Source: Patiria miniata (taxonomy: Eukaryota > Echinodermata > Asteroidea > Valvatida > Asterinidae). Taken from it: a stretch of DNA of 64,000 bases. Location: NCBI RefSeq assembly GCF_015706575.1, contig NW_024037058.1:4953754-5017753 (forward strand), in the 5' to 3' direction. The notes under the pieces were generated by a model that was not told where the DNA came from, searched no databases, and saw nothing but the letters and a program-made list of their open reading frames with translations. Below, in pieces: positions 29,231-43,224 of the stretch (within the stretch, counting starts at the first letter, position 1; the number at the start of each line of letters is the position of its first letter). The translations under genes were made by a program, and so were the position numbers.

Positions 29231-32200
29231 TACAGATTTGTGGACGCTGGTCCCATGCACTGGGCCGGGGCACATCAGTAGCCACCAGAATAAATGAAAA
29301 TTCACACTGTCATCCCACTTTTCAAATCAATTATAACAAACCTGTCCTTGACTTAACCCTACTACTACTAGTAGCATGTGTTGGTGTTTCACACTGAAAT
29401 GCAGGCATCATGATACAGAACGTTTTTCACCATTGCTACATGTACATTTTTGTATGTACCGTACAATATACCGGTATACTATACAATGTGTATACAATGT
29501 ACATACAATGTGAACTGAATGTATACAATGTATACAATGTATTACAACCTAAAAAAGGGTGACAGGTTTGTGCACCGTTTATATGGGTCAACCAGAATAT
29601 GACAGTTCACAAGGTTGCCACTTGTTACTATTTTCACTGGATGGAGTTCTTTTCAAGGTTACCCGTGGGGTTAACGACAGCTAAATTGCTGGGTCCTGAT
29701 CCCTGTATTGTGTGGCTCAATAGCAGTCACTGCAGGGTGCACCCTGCACCATGAAGAGGGAAAAATTCTTGGGTTCACCCAGATCTATAATTTTATAGAG
29801 GAGATCACTCAAGCATGTTTTGCACAGGTTATTGTGGCACAGTACATGTACAGGGTGTCCTGCAAATAATGGTGCATGTAAACCCAAATTTTCGCCAAAT
29901 TTCAACCGGAATTAATTGCAAATGTTTACAAGATCTTCAAGGTTACAGATTTAGCTTGAGAATATTATTATTATTATTATTATTATTTATTCGGCCAACA
30001 AATGAACAAAAGTACAATGACAAAGCAAATAAAAAGTAAAAAGTAAACAAAAATTGGAAATTGAAAAGTAAGACCAGACAAGACTGAAGAACGCGAGTAG
30101 GAATGGGTCGGGGAGGCGGGAGGGAAGGAAGGGTGCACAGTTTGACAGGGGAGAGGTGATAGAGGGACAGAAAACAAGGACAATATAACATTCCAAACCG
30201 GCCAGGGTAAACAAAAGTGTACTAAAACAGTACTGTTTAATTCAGATTGCTTTTGTTAATTATCCAGAGACCTTGTTTGAACCGCAAAGCAAAAAAAACA
30301 CCATTCTGTGCCACTTTTAGGAAGCGAGTGCTTCAAAGATCAGACAATGCCAGTATGGCTCTTTTTATGTCATATTGACTAAATTTATATGTCATATTGA
30401 CTAAATATATGTCACCGACATATATTTAGTTGGCTTGTAAATCGGCTAATCCGTGAACGGGTGCGCGCAAGCGTTGACCCGACGCACACGCGCAGTTGCT
30501 ATTATTTGTCGGTTCAGTGCATGTTATCGCGTACCGGTAGCTGCAATCGGCTGAATGAAAACGTGTCCTGGATGTTCAAAACTTCAAAATATGACACAGA
30601 TAATTTCATCAGGTAGTAATAAGCACCCGTCTCTAGATTTTGGGCACTTTTGTTGCTTTAAAGAGTTCTTATCAACATTACACTAAGTTAAAAGCTCTCA
30701 AGCTTGATTTGCATGACACAAGTGTGAAACGATGCGGGGTTGAACGCGGGGGTTGAAAAATACAAACTTCAACCCGGGGCGGCACTGGGTTCACCCAGGG
30801 TTGAGTTCAACCCGGGTTGAGAGTCTCTAGTGTGAAGAGGGCTTTTGTAAACTATACGCCTACCCTATCTTGATGGTTGAATGAAGAATTAGTACAGTCA
30901 CCAGATGACCCTTTTTTGGCTTTTGGCCTGTTTTTGCTATGATAAGATAATGGTCTGACGATGTTATACCATAATTACAATCACATTTTTTCAACAAACT
31001 CAGAATTGTGATACACAAGATAACAGACAAATGTATCTTTCTGATGGCAACACCAGCTTCCGCTCCCACAAAAGATACAATTGGTTGGCATGGCAACCCG
31101 ATGATGGATGATACCAATGTGCTGAAAGAGGCGCTAAGCACTTTGACCTCCCCTGGGGGGTCAGGGGTCATGCTTTTATTCCCAGATCGCCGGGCCATTG
31201 TTGGTGGTATGACTTGTTTTTATGATGGGTGTAAATGGGTGTCCCAAAACAGCCAATAAATCATTGTTGGCTTAAAAAGACAAAAAATGTAGCTTATTAT
31301 ATTGCTTACACCTGTGGAACTTATGATTTGACTGCTCTACAAACCTTCATTTAAAGGTACAAGGATATTTTTTTGAATCAACAAAATTGCTCAAAATCTC
31401 AAGTAGAGTACATAACAACCCCCCTCTCGAATTTTTACTCCAGTGGATGGACGCTCAACATTTTGCGAAAACAGAGAAAACAAATTATGCAAATTTTGTT
31501 TGGTCTCATAACTGGATTTCATTGCTAATGCCCGTAAAAATGTGTGCCAATGGGTACTCTTTTTTGTTTTTTGTTTTCTTCGATCAAAAGCATTTCTGGG
31601 TATTTGATACCATTACCAGTCATGCGAGTTGTATATTTGCTTTAAGCAAGGTTTTTCTCATTCAAAAGTGAGTAAGTTTTGTATTGTTGATGTACGTTAA
31701 CGTGGCGCACTTTGATTTTTTTCCTGTAGCGCCTAGCTAGAGCAAAAGTTTTTCCTGAAATTTCACAGATAGTGAAATTTTATCAAGTTCTAAACACCCC
31801 GTTCTTAGATCACGAGCTTATCTACCCGTTACACAGTTAGAAGAAAAATTTATTTCGGCGTGATTTTCTGATTTTATTTCCAAGTGCACAGTGAACCCTT
31901 TGAAAGTCTCCCCTCAAAAATTAGGGGAAAAAATTCTGACAAACTTCTAGTTGGGTACATGTATGTAAGTAGAGATAATAATGTTAATTTGGAATTTTTC
32001 AGAGATTTATTCAAGCGCGCCACATTCGGGAACACTCAGCCGATTTGTGCCCAATTTCCGGACGCCACAGTTTTTGAATTTCGGATTAAATTTCATGACA
32101 CCAAAAGTGTTCCCAAGCATTAATAAGGTGAAAGTACCAGTATTTCACTGAATGAAATTGAAGTTATTCAACAAAGATGTTTGCCGACACTGATGTGGAA

Positions 32201-32615
32201 AGTCGGGGTAAACGTCAAAGTGCGTCACATTAGGGAACACCACTATATTTAATACAATGGTCCAGAGAAAAATGACAATTTACAAACGAACATCTATTTT
32301 TCGGGGAAACTTGACAGTACATCTTTAAACTGTCAAATAAAAACCTGAACTTTGCAGTTTAGGTGTCAAACTTGTCCAAGGAGGCCTATTGAGTTGACTG
32401 AAGGTGTGCCTATGGGCCGTGAAAGTGGTAATTGCTCCCACAACAGGGGGGCTGGGTAGGGCTGCAAATGAAAGTTTTCACTTCATCACCGCAAACAAGA
32501 TTTTCAAATGAGGCGTTTTTCCAAAAAGAAATTATACTAGAAGGTCAATGCCCACCGGTATACCTTGTGTGAAATTTGATTAAAAGCGAATGATGTCAAC
32601 TGTCAATTCATTTAA
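29231..32615. other. Intergenic stretch; simple repeats, no gene recognised
   Basis: An (ATT)n run lies at about 29964-29989. A short hairpin around gtcaccgacatatatttagt lies at 30370-30430, and a self-complementary block with ttcaacccgggttgag at 30770-30825. The 31.38-31.68 kb block shares text with 12.37-12.56 kb. Tandem atgtcatattgactaaat lies at 30366-30408. Confidence 0.45.
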
Positions 32616-33113
32616 AGATATGTAGTCCATCATTTGTAATTTGTGCATTTTGTTCGTTTGAAACAACAAAAGTGTTCAAAATCTAATGAAGGATACTAAA
32701 CAACTAACCTGATGAGGTTTCAGCTAAGCTTCAGCTGTATATTCCGAGAAAGACAGCAGTCTAGGATCTCAATTTCAAATCAAAAGTTACTGAATCATGT
32801 TTTGAATTGTTTTGAATTGCAGCTATACGCGACGTCATGCACTGATCCGACGAATTATAGCACTGATCCGACAAATTATGTGCGTCTGCGTCGTGCCAAT
32901 GCTTGCGCGCTTTGCTGAATAACAAAACAAACTACTAATTTAAATTTTCCTACGGTGCGTCTTAACACGCACTGTTGGAAAGGCCTTCATTTGTTGATTA
33001 CTTCAAAATGACAGCTTCCCAGAAAGAATAATTTCACAGGGAGTTTAGTTGTTTTTCAACAATAATTACGCCAGTTACTTTTCGGATGGCTGGAAATGAT
33101 GGACTATATAGCT
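32616..33113 (+). mobile_element. TTAA family B element, copy 2
   Basis: TTAA at 32612-32615 and 33114-33117. Ends are AGATATGTAGTCCATCATTTG and aaatgatggactatatagct. The interior matches the 37.9-kb copy (agctgtatattccgagaaag, tttgaattgttttgaattgc, gatccgacgaattata, cacagggagtttagtt). It is about 498 bp and non-coding. Confidence 0.86.
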
Positions 33114-34570
33114 TTAAATTCTTTTTCACACAGTATAGGGCTGAGCCAAATATACCGAATATTCGAATATTTGTATTCAAATTTGTTTTAAATTCAAATA
33201 TTCAAAAAATGTGAGCAATCTCAAGGACATGATGAAAAATATCTGCGATGTTATTTCAATTGTATAAGTCGTGTGGTTTTACTATAAATCAAATGCCACA
33301 CTTTTGTCTGTAAAATTGGTCAAATATCACATTATCAGCCGTTCGGCTCCCTCAACAAAAAGGTCGTCCCAACATGACCCTGAAAACATCCATCGAGCTA
33401 GAAACTGGTCTGCGTGGTCCATCTCTTTCCAACACTATGCTCGACAGGGACAGTTGGGCCCAACTCATCAAGTCATCATGAAAATGAATGAATGAAGAAG
33501 GCTCCCTGTCCTTTCAATATTTCCCAACCTCTTTGTCAATTTTTGACACGTGCACCACAAAATTGTTCCCAAGTTCAAACTCACTTCCATTTGGCAGAAC
33601 ACTTAATTCTTAGGAGTGACAGACATATTTTGGGGGGTTATCTCACTCAGTGCTGCAACCACACGGCCCATCAAATGTCTTGAGGTTCTTCACTTCAGTG
33701 TGGTTCATTTCGGCGGTCGGATTTAGCCAAACAAACAGGAAATCTGCGGGTGATCCCAACCAAAATTCCCCCCAAAGAAACTGCCCCCGCCGGTCTTGGC
33801 TTAGGGCAAGCCCCGGTGGTTTCGATTCCCCTGAAAGATTGGCCGTGTATCAGAAGTCGGAATCGTTAATAGGCTTCATGATTTATGTGACTGCAGTGGG
33901 AACAAAACTAACCCGACACACATTTTAACAAGTCTCTAAGCGTTGCCCGGAACCGACGCGTGTAATTGCTGGGACCGCATTTCTAAGATGTTTCGTGGAG
34001 TGAGTCAAGTTAGAAGAATCTGGTATGCCGTTATTTTTATCCGCAAAATTGTTGCGGATCTTTTGGACACTGAATCCGCTGCCACATGTACACTGTTGGC
34101 AAAGGAATTATTATGTTTTGCACAATCAATGGAACATGCGCTATGGCGCAGATATCGTGCATGCGCTATCGCGCAGATATCGTGCATGCCCTATCGCGCA
34201 GATATCGTGCATGCGCTTTCGCCCAATCGCGCAGAAATGTGTTTGCGCAATTGGTTGATTCCGTAGGAAATCTCAGATTTTATTCCGTTTTTAAAAAAAT
34301 TAATCCTCCAGAGTCGTGAATTACAATGTAGAAGGGAAAGGTAATCGACCGATGGCAGAGCGATCGACCAAATTGCGGCACGATTGACTGATAGCGCAGC
34401 GCGATCCGACTACAGCGCAGATCCGCTGAATCTGATGGCTCCTTTGGACACAAAAGTATTCTCAAACGAGTCGAGGAAATGGAAGAATCCAACCACCATC
34501 TTGGAAATTCTGACATCTCGGAAAAGCTGCCATCTTTGGGGGAAAAAAACATCTGCCTCTTTTTCTTTAA
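33114..34570. other. Intergenic stretch with a short tandem repeat at 34140-34225
   Basis: Four copies of a 25-27 bp unit (gcgcagatatcgtgcatgcg) lie at about 34146-34222; related gcgcag/gatcgac words follow to 34430. No gene is recognised in 33.1-34.1 kb although several frames stay open for 60-100 codons. Confidence 0.5.
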
Positions 34571-35085
34571 AGGGAATATACATCATTTGCTTTTGCTGTA
34601 ATTTTCAGAAATGGATGGAATTGGGGGGTTGGAAATATATAGCAAATATAGTTACACTGACCTTTTTGAGGTTTTGGGTTCGAAAATGCTATAAAAACCA
34701 AGATCCAACCAATTTTCCTGTAGTCTGGTTCCCTGACTCCATATAAGAAGAAACATAGCAGTTTACATATATTGGGGAATTGTAAGGTCAGGGAACCAGT
34801 CTAGCTGGCTTGTACCTGTTCATAGGTGTGTAATCGATTGCAAACAAGTGCGATGGTCAATTGGGGCCAGTATTTGAAAAAAAAGCCAGTTTTTTTCCAA
34901 CGCTGGTCGGCCAACCAGCGTTGGAAATTGATACAAAAATACCACTTTTCTTGAAAATGACAGTATACCAGGTGCCATGATTTTACAGGATGCTTTACAC
35001 TGTCATTCACTAACAGTCCAGCAAGGTATTTCAAAACGATTTGGTAGTTTTATTTTTTGATGTTTGCAAATGTTGTATTTTCCCT
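34571..35085 (-). mobile_element. TTAA family A element, copy 5
   Basis: TTAA at 34567-34570 and 35086-35089. Ends are AGGGAATATACATCATTTGC and gcaaatgttgtattttccct. The internal palindrome CCAACGCTGGTCGG...CCAGCGTTGG lies near 34897-34925. About 515 bp. Confidence 0.88.
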
Positions 35086-35149
35086 TTAAAAGTGTGCATA
35101 AAGATTATATGAAGAAACCGGTATTACCAATAATGTGGTACTGACACTT

Positions 35150-37902
35150 TGTACAAAAGTTCTCAAAGTGCTTCAAGATTATTACCCCTGTTCATCAGGC
35201 CATGAGGCCATGTTTGAAGAGAACTAACTTAACTGCATTAATTAACCCTAACCATCCCAAATCCTCCAAAATCCTTTTTGCAAATTGGAGGAATTTGCAG
35301 GATTGAGGTTACATGGCAAAAGTTCATTGCTGATTTCGGAGGACGCACTGTGGTCAAGGTCTTGGGCTGGACCTTGTGTTGTTTATGCTCAGCTGTGCAT
35401 AAATTTAGTCCTTGATTATAATTGAAATCCTCCGCACTGCTCCAGGATGCCACTGGCTCTGCCTCAGCCTATTGACAGTCATAGCCGGAGGATTTTGCAG
35501 GATTCAGGCAGTGGTCACCTCTCCACGGACCATATTCAAGAAATAATGGCGGAATTTGCAGGATTGAGGCTACATGTATGCTATTTTTCCATGAGGCCAT
35601 TGGAGGATTTGCAGGATTGAGGCTACATCCTAGCAAAAAGGCCTCTAGGAGTAAGGGTTAACTAACTTAGAATTTGGTTGATCCAAAATCCACACAAAAA
35701 TGTTCCATCTGCAGTAAAAAAAATTCAGTACAAATGCTTGAAATATATGGATGCAAAACTTTGAACTCGACCAAAACTTTTGGCAAGTCACCCTCTCCAC
35801 CCGCAAAAGTTCTGCCCCTGGCACAGGCAATAATTTCCCCACCAAGATTCGATTGGAGTTGACCCCTGACCCCTAGACTATAATACCCACAATCCCTTGG
35901 GGTTTTAGGTTTATTGGACATTCCTGTTGGCACTATTTTTTTTCTTTATAATGAGAGGGTGGTATCAAGTTTTTTGCCCCAGGTCTGGAACCGAAACTAA
36001 CTAGCTGGCTAGCCACCTGTTGGATTGGAAATCATGACAGATCTCAAAATTTATTTCTGCGTGGGAAAAGCGTTGTTTATTCTCCTTTCAAGGCATTGTA
36101 AATTTATACATGAACATAAATGTATAGTGCATTGACACAACATAAATCTTAGCCCTGACTATAAAATGGAACTTCAACCAAAAATCAACCAATCACTCTT
36201 TCATGTTTTGTCAAGTACATGTAAGCTTGTTTTGGGTATTTTTTTCAGCTGTGGCAGGAGCTTCTACATTGTTTTGTAAATGTCACTTGGTGGTTGGTCG
36301 GTCTGTGGGTCTGTCTGTCCTTGAAAATTTACCGAAAAATATTTGACCAAAAATTGACCAAATGCCATGCTGTCGTCAGGGCTTTGTTTTGATTGATGCG
36401 CATGTTCGTCTATTTTGCATTTGTCTGTCCCCGGAAAAATTCACAAAAATTGTTTGTAAAAATTCCTATTTAGTTGTTTATGAAAACCAATTTACTGGAG
36501 GCAAAATACGTATACATGTGCAGTAATGTTATAGTCAAGTGGCATTTTGTGCAGTGGTTGGACGGTACCCAGAAAGAGGAAATGAAAAGTATGGTGTTCC
36601 ATATGTGCCATCATCTTCGCATTTTTGCCCAAAGCTTATTGTGCACTCACACTGTTTTTTTCTGGCAACCCCTTTGGCAACACTAAGTATTTCCAGCATT
36701 TATAAAAAAGAAAATACATGTACATGTATGACGATGAAGGGCAAAATCAACTATTACCGGTACATGTAACTTGTGTTCATATTTCCCCACCGGAAAAGTT
36801 AACAGTGCGCCTGAATGCACATTTGCATCACAAGCACCGGAAACTACAAGCACCGGAACCTAGGTAACACATCAGCGACCGTGCATAGAAAAAGAACCGC
36901 ACGATTTGACAGCGATTGAGAGAAACTCCTTCCATCTTTGAAACACCTTGTAAAATAACAATGCCTGTCATGGTTCCTGCCTTATCAACCATTGTCCGCA
37001 AATTGAGGTTACTTTCGGGGGGGGGGGGGGGCAAAATGTTATTGTGTCCCTTCCTGCCTTAATACAATCATAGCTTGGTTTGTCCGTAAGAAAATTGAAT
37101 TAAGCCAAGAAAAAACATAGTTTCCTATTACCCTACCCATAGAAAACCATAGCCATACCAAAGAACTTACTGTTGTAAATCTGTTTATTTTGAATATAAT
37201 GGAAAACAAAGAAAAACACTAATATGGTGATGGCCTTACCCTAAATATTGCAGACATCCTTCCATCTTATCAAATCCTTATTTACTTTCTTGTACATTGG
37301 TTGGCAGTGGTCTTGCAAAGCCTAAGACCATGTGTATTTTTCTTTTGTACACAAGCAGCATGAAAAGTTGAATTTCATACATGTACATGTATGTTAACTG
37401 TTACGAATGCATGCAAACAAAATTATAAAACAAAACAAAAAATTAATCAATCTTCGTCCCATCCTATATCATCGCGTCAGTGCAACAAGGTCGTAACTCC
37501 GTTCTGCAACAAAGTCATATCTCGCACAGACGCTCCATCGTATCTTAACATGCTTAATGTCCAACCCTACCTCCCTAGCGTCTTTTACTAGGAACTGGAC
37601 CAAGTCCATCAAAATCCATCAATCACTGTGCGTCTAATACAAAACTGTACATGACAGAATGGAATCCACCACTAACGCACTGGTTGACATTCATGGACTT
37701 GCTACATGTACACACAGATTTTAGCCCAATAGCAGTACAGGAAGCTAGGCAAAATCAATCGGATACCCCTAGCACTATTTCAGGCCTTTAGGCCCAAGTC
37801 CATCATACTCCATCAATATTTAGTCACGCCAGGCCTCCTGGACCAAGTCCCCCAAAATCCACCAAAATGGGGGATGGATTTTGATAGAGTTGGGGTGGTT
37901 AA
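35150..37902. other. Intergenic stretch with SINE fragment and gcaggattgaggctacat repeats
   Basis: At 35164-35216 a fragment (cttcaagattattacccctg, ttcatcaggccatgagg) matches 48550-48592 in spata22. At 35287-35625 four dispersed copies of ggaggatttgcaggattgag, three of them followed by a gctacat-type extension, are the reverse-complement type of the 39-kb minisatellite motif. A poly-G run lies at 37016-37031. No gene is recognised. Confidence 0.5.
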
Positions 37903-38412
37903 AGCTATAGTCCATCATTTGTAATTTGTGCATTTTGTTCGTTTGAAGCAACAAAAGAGTTCAAAATCTAATGAAGGATACTGAACAACTAACCTGATGA
38001 AGTTTCAGCTAAGTTTCAGCTGTACATTCCGAGAAAAACAGCATTCTAAGATCTCAATTTCAAATCAAAAGTTACTGAATCATGTTTTGAATTGTTTTGA
38101 ATTGCAGCTCTACGCGACGTAGCGCACTGATCCGACGAATTATAACAACCGCGCGCGCGTGTGCGTCGTTCCAATACTTGTGCGCGCTGCGCTGCATAAC
38201 AAACGAACTACTAATTTAAATTTTCCTACGGTGCTTCTTAAGAATCACCGTTGGAAATGCCTTCTTTCGTTGATTACTTCAAAATGACAGCTTCCCAGAA
38301 AGAATAATTTCACAGGGAGTTTAGTTCCCTTACTATCTTTCAACCAAGTTTGTTTTTCAACAATAATTACGCCAGTTACTTTTCGGATGGCTGCAAATGA
38401 TGGACTATAGCT
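37903..38412 (+). mobile_element. TTAA family B element, copy 3 (best preserved)
   Basis: TTAA at 37899-37902 and 38413-38416. Perfect ends AGCTATAGTCCATCATTTG and caaatgatggactatagct. An internal small palindrome, acggtgcttcttaagaatca / ccgt, lies near 38230. 510 bp, non-coding. Confidence 0.9.
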
Positions 38413-39059
38413 TTAAGGTAATTTTGTGTGTACAGGTACATCGGGCTTATTTTAAGTCAGAAACGACCTTTTCACATTCTGAAACTCACGTTTCACATAC
38501 AGCTCATTTTAGGAGATACGGCCTTGTTGCACGGACACCACAATATTTTCTGGTTTTATAATTTAGAGAAAAAAAATTAACCACCAACCCACCCTACCCT
38601 ATGATAGGAAAAACAACTTTTTTGACCTCATTTCTTTTTATTTTTAGAAAATTTCAAAACAACACTCGAAATGACTTCCATACTTCCAAGTGACAGCATG
38701 CAGCAACGATATGAAGCTTGCCAAGTTCAGGCCGAGGTGATGATTAGTAATTTGAGCAATGTGACCTGGGAATTCAGATATTTCCCCACCACAAAGTTGG
38801 CCACCTCAGGGTCTAGATTTCAAGAGACCTGAACTGGAAACCAGTTCATTAACCCAAAAAATGTGCGCTCACTAAATCTTTGTCAAGTTTTTGATTAAAT
38901 TAGAAAAAAAGAATCACAGAATATCTAGCAAACTGAAGGTGTATTACATGTTCATAAATATATCCAAAATCAAGAATTATGTTGAATAATTAAAACATAT
39001 TTGTCACAAATACATGCAAACAACACTGGACACTGAGAGTATCAATCCTAACCTCTACG

Positions 39060-39860
39060 GTCTTTTGCCAGGAACCATCCTCAATCCTCAAAAATCCTCC
39101 AAAATTTTGCACTTATGTTCAAATGAAGGATACCCACTGCCTCAATCCTTCAAAATCCTCCAACAGCCATGTCTCTGAAAATGCATTCAGCCTCAATCCT
39201 CCAAAATCCTCATGTTCCTCAAACACCATTCGTCCTCAATCCTCAAACACCATTCATCCTCAATCCTCCAAAATCCTCATGTTCCTCAAACACCATTCAT
39301 CCTCAATCCTCCAAAATCCTCATGTTCCTCAAACACCATTCATCCTCAATCCTCCAAAATCCTCATGTTCCTCAAACACCATTCATCCTCAATCCTCCAA
39401 AATCCTCATGTTCCTCAAACACCATTCATCCTCAATCCTCCAAAAGTCATGTTCCTCAAACACCATTCATCCTCAATCCTCCAAAATCCTCATGTTCCTC
39501 AAACACCATTCATCCTCAATCCTCCAAACTCCTCATGTTCCTCAAACACCATTTATCCTCAATCCTCCAAAACCCTCATGTTCCTCAAACACCATTCATC
39601 CTCAATCCTCCAAATTCAAGTGGTACTGAATGTCCATACGTGTGCCCTCAATCCTCTGAAATCCTCCAAAATTGTATGCATTCGGCCTCAATCCTCCTCT
39701 TCTTCAAACACCATTCAGCCTCAATCCTCCAAAATCAACCAAAATCAACCGATTTTGAATGTCCATACCCCCAGTACATGCACCCTTAATCCTCCACAAT
39801 CCTCAAAAATTGTATGTTGCATTCTGCCTCAATCCTCCAAAAAACCACCGGGGTTACCTA
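39060..39860. repeat. 43-bp minisatellite
   Basis: Tandem units built from ctcaatcctccaaaatcctc, atgttcctcaaacaccattc and atc, about 10 well-preserved copies at 39180-39610 with degenerate copies on both sides. Three frames stay open through the array, a repeat artefact. Confidence 0.95.
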
Positions 39861-40858
39861 AGACCCGATAAAAGGCACCCACTGAATGGTCAAAATCTCG
39901 GGGTCAAGTACGCAGTCTCGTTCTGCATAATTAATTACCAAATCTGCTCACATCTTAGAACCCTTGTTGTGCAAGGGGATGTTCCATAGGCTAAGCCCCC
40001 CCCCCCCAAAAATTAGTTCTTGATCCATCGATTATTGCAAAAGTGTCTCAAATTCTACACATTGTACACCTACAGGTACATTAAATATTGGCTCCAATTT
40101 ATGGCCTCCACCATAGAAAAATATGCATCAATTAATTTTTTTACAATCAGAATGCCTGTACACATAACCTTGACTCCTATGGTTATAAGCACGGTACCAG
40201 TGCATAAAATAATTTGTTAAGCATTTAGCAAATGTTTTTCACATGCACATGGCTTATAAAATATACCGCACAAATTCTACATGTCCACGTTTTTGAAAAC
40301 GAGAGGAGGCACGCCCAGTAGAGCTGGCCACAGAGTGCACAAAATTCTATTCAATTGATTCAGCAATGTACGGGTATGTACATCCTCAGACTGAGGTACG
40401 GTATGTACATCCCCCACAGCAAAATCAATTTACCTTGTACATGTATCTTATGTATACTCCAAGATAACCTGATCACAAGAAAATGCATCAATTTTCCTTG
40501 CAGCGTGTTTCGTTGCAACTTGCGAGTATTCTCAAATTTCACCGATCAATGTATGATTTACATACATTGTGCATAACATGTACACAGTAAGCATGATTTA
40601 CCGTGTGCTGGTACATTGGAAATTTGCCACTATGGTAACTGTAGCACTGTGCCATAGAGAATGTCGAATGTACCAGTATGACATACATGTATGAAAAAAA
40701 AATGACATAAATTTTTTTTTTTTAAATTTATGCATGTACTGTGTATTTATTACATTTCCCCTAAGGTTTAGCATGTTTGTTGCAGCTTGCAAGAAAATGT
40801 CAAATGTCACAAATGAATGCATGATTTACATACCTGTACATAATGACGCGTACGTTAA
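39861..40858. other. Intergenic stretch; nothing recognised
   Basis: Poly-C at 39997-40007 and scattered TACATGTA words; no gene or named repeat. Confidence 0.4.
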
Positions 40859-41371
40859 AGGGAAAATACAACATTTGCAAACATCAAAAAATAAAACTTC
40901 CAAATCATTTTGAAATACCTTGCTGGACTGTTAGTGAATGACAGTGTAAAGCATCCTGTAAAATCATGGCACCTGGTATACTGTCATTTTCAAGAAAAGT
41001 GGTATTTTTGTATCAATTTCCAACGCTGATCGGCCGATCAGCGTTGGAACAAAACTGGCTTTTTTCAAATACTGGCCCCAGTTGACCATCGCACTTGTTT
41101 GCAATCGATTACACACCTATGAACGGGTACAAGCCAGCTAGACTGGTTCCCTGACCTTACAATTCCCCAATGTATGTAAACTGCTCTGTTTCTTCTTAAA
41201 TGGAGTCAGGGAACCAGACTACAGGAAAATGATTGTTTTTCTTGGTTTTTATAGCATTTTCGAACCCAAAACCTCATAAAAGTCAGTGTAACTATATTTG
41301 CTATATATTTCCAACCCCCAATTCCATCCATTTCTGAAAATTACAGCAAAAGCAAATGATGTATATTCCCT
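40859..41371 (+). mobile_element. TTAA family A element, copy 6
   Basis: TTAA at 40855-40858 on the left and TTGA (mutated) on the right. Ends are AGGGAAAATACAACATTTGC and agcaaatgatgtatattccct. It carries a perfect 28-bp palindrome at 41020-41047, half-site CCAACGCTGATCGG. Confidence 0.9.
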
Positions 41372-43193
41372 TTGACTGGAATACACGAATTGCCTTGGAG
41401 AATAGAGAATAATGTATGTTTCATAATACAATCCTCAGTGTAGAAATCTGGTCTGTGCAGCTTTTTCATTAATCATTCTGGGAGATTTCTTCTTCTTTTT
41501 CAAAGCCCCTGGTTTTTAAAGAACAATAGCCCCAGGCCACTGATTGCTTCCTGGACTGGAGTGTGGTTTACAGACTTGCAATGGGTCAGCATTCCAAACA
41601 TGCCTCGCAAAAAAAGAAAAAAGAAAAACTGTGGTTGAGATTGAATTTGGGTCTTGACTGAGAATAAAGACACCTGATATGATGACAGAAACGTAGAGGG
41701 TGGTTTACAGACAAAAACAACAAGATGTTTTGTTCATAAAAAGGATATTTTGCTCTTCATGTATTTTGTGAGTTTCCAGTTATAACACCACTCAAAACCC
41801 AAAGAAGAATGTTCAAAACCTAACCTGTTGAAGTTACGAGTGTGGTTTACAGACTAAAACAATAAGATGTCTATTGTTCATAAAAAGGATCCTTTGCTCT
41901 TTGTGCATTTTGTTCGTTTCCAGTTATAACACCACTCAAATCCAAAGAAGAATGTTCAAAACCTAACCTGTTGAAGTTACGAGTGTTCAAATTAAAACGG
42001 AAGCTACAACAGCACCCTCTATTGCCGCACCTCCTCAAATTTTTGTACCAAGGAGCACCAAGGAATGGGGAAATTGCACCAAGGCAAATGATAAAGGGCA
42101 CCAAGGCAAATTATGGAGAACACCAATGTATAATGAGGGCACACAAAAGCAAAATAGTACCCACCTGGTCTGTACAATTCAAGCTTGAAAAAAAAAAAAA
42201 AAAGCATCGCCGCATCAATTCCGGAACTTCGGTCTGACCAGAGACCGATTATTATTTTTTTTTGGCCTAAACAAGACAGAGTGGTGATAGCGAATTTCCT
42301 GCGAATATTTGATACAAATTTCCTCACAGATTACTTCCTTTTATCATATTTCATTTTTTGAATTACTTCCCTAATAATAATGCACACGTTTAGCTGCCAG
42401 AAAATCTGAATGCCGTTTCTCAGATATGTGCATGTGTAACTTATAAAGCTGTGCAGTATTGATCAGTCATTTTCATATTTTTCCAACAAGTCCAATATTT
42501 GAGAATCAAATGCACTTTGTAATAATACTAATGTTTGATATTATTAATAGTTTTAGGCGAAGTAAAAAAAAAAACATGTTTGTCGTCCCCGCCCGCTTCC
42601 TTTTTGGAGGCCGCCTGAATTTTTCATTTATTTTTTATTTTTGAAAAATGCAGTAAATAAACACTGAAAAAGTCCACAAATTCATCGGAAAATAAATACC
42701 AATACCAATACAACTCTAAATGACACTGTAAATATGTTCAGTTCTCTTGTCCAACTTGTATTTCATTTTAAAAGTGTCTTTGAACAGTGGAACACCAACG
42801 GTTGCAGGAAATTTTAAAATGGCGGCCATCTTGAAAAAAAATAGAAAACAGAAAATAAAAAGCCCCGCTTCCTCCTTTTTTTAAAAAAACCCGGACGAGA
42901 AACATCGTCATCTGTTAGTTTTACCATACACTTTCAGTTTATGTACATGTATGTGCATGTATTCACAGGGAATGGGATGTCGTTTTCAAGGTTAGGCCTA
43001 CATGTACTGTTATTGTTTGGATTATGTACAACCTTAAAACTTGGTATCGTTACAATAATGTTCTCACACACATTGTACATTAAGTTGAATGGATCGGTGG
43101 TACATGATATCGGTATGTGTACTTACACATGGTCTGTACTCACCGGAGAAAAAAACCTGTGTACCGGTACATTTTCAGATTATTTTGCTGATG

Positions 43194-43224
<31 letters not shown>

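Noticed and set aside
33650-34266. Frames of 92-107 codons near 33.7-34.3 kb
   Set aside because: The second runs through a 25-27 bp tandem repeat; neither shows a known domain.
39123-39871. Frames of 168-219 codons in the 43-bp minisatellite
   Set aside because: All three forward frames are open, as expected for a stop-free tandem unit; no splice context or conservation.
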